Shown: positions 37,813 through 46,843 of the stretch, one piece after another
How positions within the stretch are numbered: the first letter of the stretch is position 1
Layout of the letters: each line of letters starts with the position of its first letter
From: Eudorina sp. 2006-703-Eu-15
Lineage: Eukaryota; Chlorophyta; Chlorophyceae; Chlamydomonadales; Volvocaceae
Length of the DNA stretch: 64,000 nucleotides
Assembly (NCBI GenBank): GCA_003117195.1
Contig: BDSI01000013.1
Coordinates: 1,211,146-1,275,145, forward strand
Reading direction: 5' to 3'
Position numbers and translations under genes: made by a program
The notes under the pieces: model-generated
What the model was told of the DNA's origin: nothing
What the model saw: only the letters and a program-made list of their open reading frames with translations
Database searches by the model: none

Positions 37813-37817
37813 TTACA
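37813..37817 (-). terminator. TGTAA polyadenylation signal of S27a gene
   Basis: TGTAA on the minus strand 83 nt beyond the stop; a second copy at 37860-37864 is 36 nt beyond it. Short 3' UTRs are common in ribosomal-protein genes. Confidence 0.45.
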
Positions 37818-37899
37818 CAGGAATGACGACCCTTGCAGCGCAGCGGACCGCAAATCCAATTACACAGTCGGAGAGCGCGCAGGTCCATGAAGTGACCGC

Positions 37900-38945
37900 C
37901 TACTTCTTGCCCTTCTTGCCGCCCTTGGCAGCCGGCGCCTCAGGGGCGGCGGCGGCCGGCGCAGCGGCCGCCTTGGGCTTCGGGGCACCCGCCGGGGCAC
38001 CACCCTCGTAGACGAAGGTGTTGGCGCACTTGCCGCAGTACACACGGTCGAAGTGGGTGGCCATGAACGTGCCCGGGCCGCAGTTCGGGCACTGCTTGCG
38101 CAGGCGCTGAACCTTGCCTGAGTCGTCCACCTGCAGTACAAGTCAACCAAATACCCGTCAGCTGCGGTTTTGATCGTCTGTGACACGTTTGCCAGGTGTA
38201 GAAACATCCCGCTTGTCCCGAAGACGGCTTGCAGGCATCCCTTCTCACATGGTCGCCCCCGAAAACACGTTTGCATCAAATCCGTCGTACCCACACCGTC
38301 GTCGCGCCCCCAGCATGCAAGTCCGTACCACGAGCTCGACCCACCTTGTAGAACTTCAGCACCCGGAGCTTGATCTTCTTGTGCTTGTGCTTCTGCTTCT
38401 TGGGCTTGGTGTAGGTCTTCTTCTTGCGCTTCTTGGCACCACCCAGCAGGCGCAGCATGCACATCAGAGTGCTGTCATCGCTGACACCAGCCTCAGCCAG
38501 CACCTGACCGTCCTCCAGCTGGACACCGTTGAACAGGATACGCTGCTCACCAGCCTCCAGGCCTGAGGTTGAGCGTAAGACAACAGAAGGCACGACGCGT
38601 TAAGGCTCCTATCACCCCGGGCGTGAGGCAAGGTACAGGGCAAGCAGCCTAGCCAATAAGCTTGTGCGGAAATGAGTTTGCGCGATTCACAAAAGCGTCA
38701 TGAGAAGCTGATGACACAGGAGACTCACCCTGGAGGGCCTCCACGGCAGCCTTCACATCGGCGACAGTCTGCGCCGGACTCACCTCAATGAGGTGAGTCC
38801 GGTCTGCAAGCAACGAGCAGACACTTCGTCAGAAACAATAGGCAATTAAAGGGTCGAAACAAAGCAGCAGCAATGTGTCGAATCAATTTAAGGCAGAAAC
38901 AAGAGGCAAGGTTTGCTGCTCACCGGTCCGGACGAAAATCTGCAT
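37900..38945 (-). CDS. RPS27A: Degenerate-ubiquitin / ribosomal protein S27a fusion
   Basis: Exons (minus order) 38924-38945, 38729-38803, 38345-38562 and 37900-38130 encode 181 aa. Residues 1-74 align with ubiquitin (MQIFVRT start, QLEDGQ, LRLLGG end) and residues 75-150 with eS31/S27a: the basic [16 protein letters not shown] block, [11 protein letters not shown], and the zinc-binding pattern C-x2-C-x14-C-x2-C (CPNCG...YCGKC). A tail of about 30 residues rich in Ala, Pro and Lys follows, ending KKGKK. S27a is a 40S beak protein; the ubiquitin part normally acts as a cis-chaperone and is released after the Gly-Gly. Here the ubiquitin is strongly diverged (see findings). The first exon is only 22 nt. 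An open frame continues upstream of the ATG for over 100 codons but is probably not translated. Confidence 0.92.
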
Positions 38946-39865
38946 TTTACGGCACTCGGCAGTGATACCAGTGCCTTCCTTGCACCGTAAGAGGGAGAAC
39001 AATGAGTGCAGTCGCTGCCCAAGTCCACTGCGAGGCGGCGGCCGCCGTACACGCCGTGCACAACATTTTTCCTCGGCTAGCCCATAGATTTGTTCTTTTC
39101 GCAACAAAGAACTGGAAAAGTCACTGTTCAGGGCATTTCGTATGGCAACCGAAAGTTTTATTATTGCATTTGCACGGTGCTCTTCATTAGTTGCAAGCCT
39201 AGCAATCAACGACCATAGAGCCTTCGAGTTTGAGGCTTGACCGTCGGCTGTGTCGCATATCATCCGACAAATGCTGCAGACTTCTGTTGCCAACCGGGTT
39301 CACGTATGTCTTGCGGGACTCCATGTATGGCCGTTGCAAACTTGTTCTTGATGGTACAATATGAAGGGCCGTCCATTTGCCATGGAAGCCTTGCGGAAGC
39401 CTTTGGGCACCGCGCTTCGGTTGGGCCGAGGGTTGAGCCAACCGTCCACTCGCACATGCACTGCGAGCGACATCAGGAGATCGATACGGTACTTTTTGCT
39501 CGTTATCAAATGACCATAAGTGACTAGGTAGTAAATCCATACGGGTTTCCATCAATGCCCGCTGGTTGTCCCCTGGGTCGGCAACGTGAACACTGAATAC
39601 ACAGCATGTTCTGGGTTGAACGCTACATAAGTGTCCCTATACTTAGGAGGTATCTTTCATCGATGAAAGCAATGCTGAACGAATGCGACTGCAAAATGAC
39701 TGGCCGGGACCCGCTCCGAAGACCCGTCCAAGAACATGATGCAAAAGCGCAATGCCACATCCTCGCAGAACGACAATTGAGGTCACTGCAAGTGCACTGA
39801 CTTGTTGCAAATTGAAGGCTATGCTGCCTGGAAAGACCTCAGCCAGACCCTTGTCGGCAGCATTT
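38946..39865. other. Divergent intergenic S27a / caleosin
   Basis: About 920 bp upstream of both genes. On the minus strand 39050-39290 is an AT-richer, protein-like open frame in phase with the S27a ATG. Otherwise nothing could be supported; no clear TATA box. Confidence 0.4.
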
Positions 39866-39926
39866 ACGTTTGTTTGGTCCACCAAAAGAACCAATAACGT
39901 TTGTTTGGTCCACCAAAAGAACCAAC
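39866..39926. repeat. 31-bp tandem duplication before caleosin ATG
   Basis: Two copies, 39866-39895 and 39897-39926, of acgtttgtttggtccaccaa followed by aagaaccaa; period 31 bp. Each copy contains the dyad TTTGGT-CC-ACCAAA. The second copy ends one base before the caleosin start codon. Confidence 0.9.
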
Positions 39927-39927
39927 A

Positions 39928-42542
39928 ATGCCGGCCCACGCTCACAAGGATACTGGCCCTAGCGGAGTCTTCAGGGCAGGTGACACGGTATTTGTGCCTG
40001 CTGTAGTCTCAGCGCAAGACTCGGCCTTGAGAACTGATTGGATGCCATAAATGATAAATCATCAGACCGTCCTGATCGTGAAAACGTGCGGTTCTCGTAA
40101 CACGCACTGCGCGCAGATGTCCCGCGTGCGTACCAAGCTGTCGACAAGCTATCGCCGGCGGGAAGCGAAGGGCTCTCCATTCCGACCATGACGGTCATGC
40201 AGCAACACTGCGCGTTCTGGGACAGGTGCGTCGCACACTCGTGTGTGTGGGGGGGATATCAACAGCTCCTGTACGGGTGGTTGTTAAGTCAGGCAGCACA
40301 CCCTAAGGAGGCTTCGGTTATCATCGATGGATGACCCGCGGAGTCCATTGGAACATGATCCCCTTAATCTTGGACTGCGTGGCATTATTCCTTCGTGTCA
40401 CATGCTCCAGGGACAATGATGGGCGCATCTACCCGCTCGACACGTACCGAGGTAATGAACCCGCTGTTGTACCGATGCCACCAGGTGACGGCACATGCCG
40501 TACCAGAACGGCTGCTAAGGGATCGACGCGCCCATGAGTTTTAGATGCCCGTCTTCGTGCGGAATGCGTGGCCTGGCATATCCTTCCGGGGGGAATGAAT
40601 GAATGAATGTTACAGCGGACCCCAACGGGATCATCGGTGTATACCAGAGCAAGCCCCAGTAGGCCCCACGGGGGGAATGTTGCGCCTGTAGCACCACGCC
40701 TCTGCCAGCCATGAGCCCAGCTGCAAGATATTCAAAACTGCGTCATCAGGGCCCCGCGCCGTGAAGAAACGCGACAGGGTTCCGTTGAGACTAGACCTTG
40801 ACCCAAAGCAGAGCCTTAACGACCTGTTGCTTCACCGCTGGGGACCGTGTGCGGGGAGGTGCCAGCACAAGTGTGGGCCGAATCTACCCAGCTCCTTCAG
40901 GGGGCACCTGTGCGACCGCAGGCTGCCGGGAGCTGGGCATGTCTGTTCTGCTGAGCCTGGGGTTGACGTGGCTGCTCCACTTCACGCTGCTGGTACCGTA
41001 CATGACCCAGGTAGGGCACACGCGGCTTGGTCGCGGCGTGCCTGCCCACAGCCTGTTCGATGTTTGACAACGTGCAGCGCATTTCAGCAATCCTGGTGTT
41101 CACCTTCACGGGTGTGATCATTTCTGTAAAAAATTGCGCCAGATGCATCCAGTTGCTTGGCCAGCATCCTGTAGGACTCGCAACATGCGACCAGCTGGGG
41201 GCGTCTTGACTGGGTGTGCATTTCCTTCCTCTGCGCAGGACAGCTGGGTACTGCACCCTTACTTGTGCATCTACCTCAAAAACATTCACCGCATCAAGTA
41301 CGCCAGCGACTCGGGCGTATTCGACGAGGAGGGACGCATGTACCCGGGGGTGCGTTGGGGCAAGGGTGACATGGGCGGCCGGCTTTTGAATGAATGAACG
41401 TTGCAGCGGACCCCAAAGGGATCAACGATGTATACCAGGGCAAGCCCCAGCAGGCCCCACCGACAAGGCGGCAAGACACCTCCACACCTCTACGCCGCTG
41501 ACTTGCATCCCCACAGCTGCGTTTCTGGTCGCATAACTAACCAGGACTAAGGGCCCACCTTGTAACGCTTACAAAAAACAATCAACCGAAGATGCGTAGC
41601 TTTCGGTATTATTGTTAACGATGTTACAGTGGACCGCGCGGTGACAGCCGCAGCCTCCCCACCATTCACTGCATGCACGAAAAAAGCGCCACCGCGACGC
41701 ACCGGATTGGCTCCACAAGTGCACCAAAACACACCCCGCACGCACCAGCCATAGCCAGGGATAAAGCCCGCTCAGGGGGGAGGTAGCCACTGGGGCGCCC
41801 CTATCAGCGAACCACCACCCCGGCCAAGGCCGGCCCTCGTCTCCGGCGGTGGTCCGTAGCCTTGGAAGGCGACGGGGGCTCGCGGTATTGAATGAATGAG
41901 CGTTACAGCGGTATGTGTGGTTAATAAGTGGGCACCAAAGGAGTGATGACTGGGCCAGGACTGGTAGTTGTGCGGTTTGGAGGACAGGTGCATTAACTGG
42001 AAACCGCGTCGTCCGCGGCACTTGGGGAATCGGTTGCCGGGCTGCTATTGCTGGGAGTGATTGGAAGAAGTTGGTTGTTGTGCGCAGAAGCTCGAGGCTA
42101 TCTGGAGCACGCTTGGCGCGGAGGAGATTCGCAGCTACGACGACGTCAAACGGCTGGTGTGGGCAAACAAGGTGGTGGGAGATCCCGTGGGTTGGTGAGT
42201 AGCTTCGTTGAGGGATCCGAGCAGCGCTTGCGGCATGAACCCAGTCACTGCACACCCCGTCCCGTCCGCATACCACGGAGTGGCCGCGCAGGGCTCCTTC
42301 TGCACACGGCCATGACCGTCGCGTCCTTGACCCTCGGTGCGCCCTGACCCCCTCCCTGCTTTTCCTCATTCGCGCACCTCAGGGCGGCGTCCCTCATCTC
42401 CTGGACCCTGCTGTGGTGGGTGGCTCGCGACGACCGAGGGGTCGTCAGCCGCGAGGCAGTGCGGTCCTGCTTCGACGGCACCCTCTTCTACAACATCGCC
42501 GAACGGCGGCGGGCCAGGGCCATGGCGTCCAAGTACGAGTGA
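39928..42542 (+). CDS. Caleosin (lipid-droplet EF-hand protein)
   Basis: Exons 39928-39979, 40117-40225, 40411-40451, 40922-41010, 41239-41349, 42088-42194 and 42383-42542 give 222 aa, all phases matching. Caleosins coat lipid droplets or ER; many are heme peroxygenases that use fatty-acid hydroperoxides, and bind calcium. Visible family marks: TVMQQHCAFWDRDNDGRIYP with a canonical EF-hand loop (Asp-x-Asn-x-Gly pattern, ending in Asp/Tyr), DTYRGCRELG, a hydrophobic hairpin (MSVLLSLGLTWLLHFTLLVP), NIHRIKYASDSGVFDEEGR, DPVGWAAS, and ARDDRGVVSREAVRSCFDGT near the C terminus. The proline-knot is weak: only VP and, ten residues later, HP remain. At 40901 an earlier acceptor would add seven codons; I chose 40922 because it restores the family spacing. 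Three introns hold a dispersed repeat. Confidence 0.93.
40594..40670. repeat. Dispersed repeat, copy 1 (caleosin intron 3)
   Basis: Begins with tandem GAATGAAT units, then gttacagcggaccccaacgg, and continues with a segment ending CAGTAGGCCCCAC. Nearly identical over about 75 bp to the copy at 41388. Confidence 0.8.
41388..41460. repeat. Dispersed repeat, copy 2 (caleosin intron 5)
   Basis: GAATGAATGAACG, then ttgcagcggaccccaaaggg, then a segment ending CAGCAGGCCCCAC. About 85% identical by eye to copy 1. Confidence 0.8.
41890..41911. repeat. Dispersed repeat, copy 3, short
   Basis: GAATGAATGAGCG followed by ttacagcgg, same intron as copy 2; a weaker related sequence (gatgttacagtggacc) lies at about 41619. 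Confidence 0.6.
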
Positions 42543-43711
42543 GGTCATCCGGTCACGGCCACCGGGTCCCTGGCGCCACAGCTGCTGGCCCCGCAACAGC
42601 GCCCACCAGGGAACCCTACCCGGCACGGCGTGCCGAGGTGCGTGGCCAAGCGAACCGGGTGCAGGCGAATGCCCACGACGGAGGTTCGGGGCACTTGGCG
42701 AGAGGCGGAGACCGCATATTGCCGGCCGGGCCATTGGCCCATCGCAATGTCGTCCTGTTTTTTGCGGGGTTTGTGGACGGGTTAGGACCATTATGGGCGA
42801 TGGTCCTTTTCGTGAAAGTGCGTCGTGTTCCTGAGCCTGATCATGCTTTTGGGCGATTGTGAATCTCACGAGGATGAGCTATTAGCTCCCTTGAGGAGAC
42901 TCCGAGGGATCTATGACGTGGCAGCCGGTCGGAAAGTTTGTGGTGCGGCATGCTCGAGTGGCTTGAGGACTTTAGGTAAGACGAAGAACTTTCCCCATAT
43001 GCACAAGGGTGTGGTTTACATACTTGGTGTGTTGTTGGAAGAGGCCTAACAGGGCTTTCACCTGCACAGTCATCGTTCTGACGTTGCAATCAGAACGGCA
43101 CCTGGAGGAGTTTCGGAGCGGTTGTTCCAGGTGCGCGGCGACTGGCGGTCACCTGGGACGTTGACGGTGTACGTCGAGTCGAATGAGCCCTTCATAGACT
43201 CTCGACTACATGACGAAGTCGAGTACATGACGCAAGCGGCGCAGGACCAATGCGGGAAACGGACGTCGCCCTTACAAACACCAGCCCACAAAATTGCCGG
43301 TTTTACTCTCAGCATCCTGAGTCTGTTCGGTTCGTACTTGCAAAATTATGATCCAGTGCAACATCGTTTCTCGCTGCCGCGAGCAAAACTGAGGCGCGAA
43401 GGCCAACGCCAACGCATATAATGTTTCAACCCCACCCAGTACCAGCCGCTCTATTTTAAACTGTACACTTGCTCGAAGATGTGAGTTAGCGCCGCCGCCC
43501 AAAACTGTGAACCGGTGAAGCGCACTCCTCCCTCCGCGAGACGCACCATCCCGACCCCAACACTGTCTGATTAGAGGCATCCCGCGCGTGCCTGTAATCC
43601 TATCACTACAAGAACAGAATTCCCATCCCCATGACACAGGCCCCCTCCCCCGACCGCCGTATCACGCGTTCCCGAGAGCCCAGCCATCCTGAACCACTGA
43701 ATCCGACTACA
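42543..43711. other. Convergent intergenic caleosin / HCF136
   Basis: About 1.2 kb. The HCF136 polyadenylation signal (TGTAA, minus strand) is at 43272-43276, about 435 nt beyond that stop. No plus-strand TGTAA was found for caleosin. Frames at 42825-43049 and 43122-43421 have no supporting motifs. Confidence 0.5.
43272..43276 (-). terminator. TGTAA polyadenylation signal of HCF136
   Basis: TGTAA on the minus strand about 435 nt beyond the HCF136 stop codon. Confidence 0.45.
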
Positions 43712-46442
43712 TTACGCGTTCACACCAGTGTAGCGGAGCAGGATGCCGTCGTTACCCAGCACAAAGCCCAGCTGCGAGGTAAAGAATTTGATGGCGTACA
43801 AGTTGCCCGCCACTTCGTCGGTGGAGCGATCGCGCTTCCACGACTTGCCGCCGTCTTCGGAGCGGTACAGGCTGCCGCTACCGCCGCAGGCAAACGCCAC
43901 CTTGTCGTCCCGGAAGCTGCAGGGTTCAAGAGGACCGTTGCGGATGAGTTCAGACTGCCAACACCGGTGAGCACATGTGCACTTGGATTGGAAGGATTTT
44001 CCCATATACGCCATGCCCGGAGCCAGTACACCAGCTGGCAGCGGCTACCTTACCCTGAGACGACCGAGAACAGGATGTCGTGACGCGGCTGTGTCGTGAC
44101 GCGGCTGAGCGCTTGACAAGCTGACCCCGCTAACTACCGACCTCGTTCGACGCCGGGTGCAGATGTACACGAGCACCACCCCGGCGGCACCACTCACCCG
44201 ACATCCAGGATGCCGAAGCCGCGCGAGTTGATGGCGACATTCTCGAACGACTCCGACGAGATGCCCGGCTGGTTGGCCAGCAGGACATCGCCGCCCCGGG
44301 TCGTGACCCAGACCTCGCCCGAGGGCGTGAAGCCCATGTTCTGCAGGCGGCGCGGCGCCGGGCGGTTATGCGGCATCCAGTAGGTCTGGCCCGGGGACCA
44401 GGTCATGTAGAAGTTGCCGCGAGAGGACACCGCGACGTAGTCGCCCGAGTTGCTGCGCGCAAGGTTCGAGAAGGAACCCTCGTAGTACGAGGCGCCGCTG
44501 ATGCCTGCACGATGGATGGGCCAAGCGGCATCGTGTGCAGGGATGGCGAGCTCAGAACACGATGCCCGCAAGGGCCACGTACAATGCACGGGACTGAATA
44601 AACTGTGAGCGTTCCGTAATCCGCATACAGAAGACCAAAAAGGTAATAGTCATGTGCCTCATGCGGCGCGAGGCGCCCAAGCAAAGGTGCTGTCACGAGG
44701 GTATGCCAGAACTCCCGAGTCGACCAGATTCGTATCGGCGTCGTCGCCCCCACCGCAGCCCCGTAAACACGTAGCACCCGCCCATCAAAGTGTCGCATCC
44801 GCCACTTGCTTTGCCGTATGGCTTCGCGATACTCGCACATGCAACCCAGTCGCACGTTTGGCTTGCGGTGTACCCACGGGCTCACGGCCCCTCACAAGCA
44901 CCTCAGGAAAGGACCGCTTCCGCGGTTCCGCTTCCGTCCGACGGCAAAGGAGGACGTCCCCAAACTCTTTTCTGTAGAGCGTGAAATTTTTTTAAAAGAA
45001 GTGTAGAGCGTGAAAAGATGTTTTTAAAAGACTGGTAGCACAGCACCTATGTAAACTACACACACGCCCCTGCATCACTGACACCTCCAGGGGTCACTGG
45101 CATTCCCTTCCACCCCGCCCCCTCCGCCCGCTCGCCGCGCTGCACGCACCGCTCGAAACGGTTCGGTTCAGCGTGGCGTCCACCGTCTCCTGCACAGCCG
45201 CTGTCCACGTGTACGCGGTGTTGTCCGTCACGTAGATGGCACCCTGCACAAGAACAAGAGGCGGACGTCCAGTGCCGCGGGGAATCGTCGCCACAGGTCC
45301 CGGGTATGCAGAACCATACTTCGCTATGAATCCTGTCAGTCCTGCTGCGGGATACTGGTGTCTAAGAAAGTGCACATCCAAATGCTGTAGTCGATTCGGC
45401 CTGACCGGGCGCCATTCCCGACACCCCCGCCGCCTTTGTGTCTTCGCCCCTGCACGCACCTGGTCGGTGATCATCTCGGCCTGACCCGCCTTGCCCGGCA
45501 GCGCAGTGATGCGCACGGGAGCGCCTGTGAAGGGTGCCCATGCACATGGAGTCGATAACGAAGCCAAAATCTCCAAGAGACTTACAGGGGAGTAAGCAAT
45601 CTGCAGGTTACCGCGCGCTGGAGAAGGCACGCACCCAATGCAAGGACCCAACAACATGGCCGGACCCTGGTAAGTCACTTGCTTACCTGGGAGCTTGGCG
45701 CTGAGAGGAATGCGCTCCCAGTTAGCGCCGGCGTCCGTGCTGTGCAGCAAGATAGCGGGTTTGCCCACAATCCAGCCCTCTCCCGAGGGGGAGAAGGAGA
45801 TGGAGTTGAAGCGGTAGTTGAAACCCTCATCACGAGCAGCATCAATAGAGCGCGGCTTCCAGGTCTTTCCCCCATCAGTCGTCTCCAACAGAGTCTGACG
45901 GGTTCCCAAGAGGAAGCCTGCATGCCAAAGACCACTCAGACCTGGTACTTGTAGAGGTCTGTATCTGCAAGTATATACCCTTACCGTGTTTGTCATCCGT
46001 AAAACCGATGTCCAGCAGCACGACGCCCTTATCAACTGGCAGCTCAACCTACGACGAGGCAGTAGGTGAACTCACGGTTCGGAGGCCCGATCGAGGCATG
46101 CGATTCTTGACTTACGAGCTCCCACTCGCTGGACAAAAGCTGGTTGGCACGTGCAGGCTGAGCACCACCAATAGGAAGCATTAGTGATGTTGCAGCTGCC
46201 AGACCAGCGCCCAGCACCGCACGGCGGTTCAACGCATCGGAGCTCTGAGCCTCAGCGCGGACCACCACAGCACCCCGGCATCGCGAAACGCGCACAGGCG
46301 CGAACGCTGCATATTTTGAACGCAAAGCGTGTGATTAGTACATTGAAAATGGGAACTTTCGACATCTCGTCTTAGGCTCACCCTTGACGCGAGAGGTAGT
46401 GTGGGCCGAACCGACCTGACGCGAGTGAGCGGTCAGTGCCAT
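43712..46442 (-). CDS. HCF136: Photosystem II assembly factor HCF136 (Ycf48)
   Basis: Exons (minus order) 46382-46442, 46116-46306, 45985-46048, 45687-45917, 45460-45524, 45150-45243, 44198-44504 and 43712-43916 encode 405 aa, close to the plant protein's length. HCF136 is a thylakoid-lumen seven-bladed propeller that stabilises newly made D1 and early PSII reaction-centre intermediates. Residues 1 to about 40 are a basic, Ser/Ala-rich chloroplast transit peptide; [18 protein letters not shown] (about 47-64) is a twin-arginine thylakoid signal with a likely cut after ARA (about 74). The propeller shows the repeated asp-box-like signature: [51 protein letters not shown] and [18 protein letters not shown], ending [13 protein letters not shown]. 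The last exon could start at 43954, but the acceptor at 43916 gives the conserved spacing. Confidence 0.95.
44973..45031. repeat. Tandem duplication in HCF136 intron 6
   Basis: tgtagagcgtgaaa followed by a T/A-rich stretch ending in TTTTAAAAGA is present twice in succession, about 28 bp apart. Confidence 0.75.
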
Positions 46443-46843
46443 TTTAATTGTAATGTAATTTACAAAAGGATCATCCAGGACAAGAAGTTAAGGCTGCTTC
46501 AGATAATTTGGAGGTTTGTCCGACACTATGTGTGGCTGAGACCACCACTCCATGAAGTACAACCACCGTCAACTCCACTCCTTGACAATCATTGGAATCA
46601 TAAATGCACTGGAAGATTCGTCAGAAGATCACTACACAGTAACCTAAAAGATACAAACTCAGGCGTCATTGGCCACCTAAGACGGTTACCTATCTGCCTC
46701 ATCCTGCGTAAAAAGCCTCCCATTCTCAAGTCATTTGGAGAATCTATCGCAGGCACGCAGGTCAACCGGCCTCTCAGTAAAATGTCACGCCGGGTCACGC
46801 GCGCTCCAAGCAACCCCCTTCCCATACCCCGCTGCGTGCGCCC
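46443..46843. other. Tandem intergenic: permease 3' UTR and HCF136 promoter
   Basis: About 400 bp between two minus-strand genes. It must hold the 3' UTR of the sulfate permease ATPase and the promoter and 5' UTR of HCF136. Confidence 0.5.
46460..46464 (-). terminator. TGTAA polyadenylation signal of sulfate ATPase gene
   Basis: TGTAA on the minus strand about 380 nt beyond the permease stop, only 18 nt before the HCF136 start codon. It lies in a palindromic TGTAATTTACA, so the signal also reads on the plus strand. Confidence 0.45.

Larger units (their letters stand above)
37432..37899. other. Convergent intergenic, two 3' UTRs
   Basis: Contains the plus-strand TGTAA at 37687-37691 and minus-strand TGTAA at 37813-37817 and 37860-37864; the two transcripts probably end within about 120 bp of each other. 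Confidence 0.5.
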
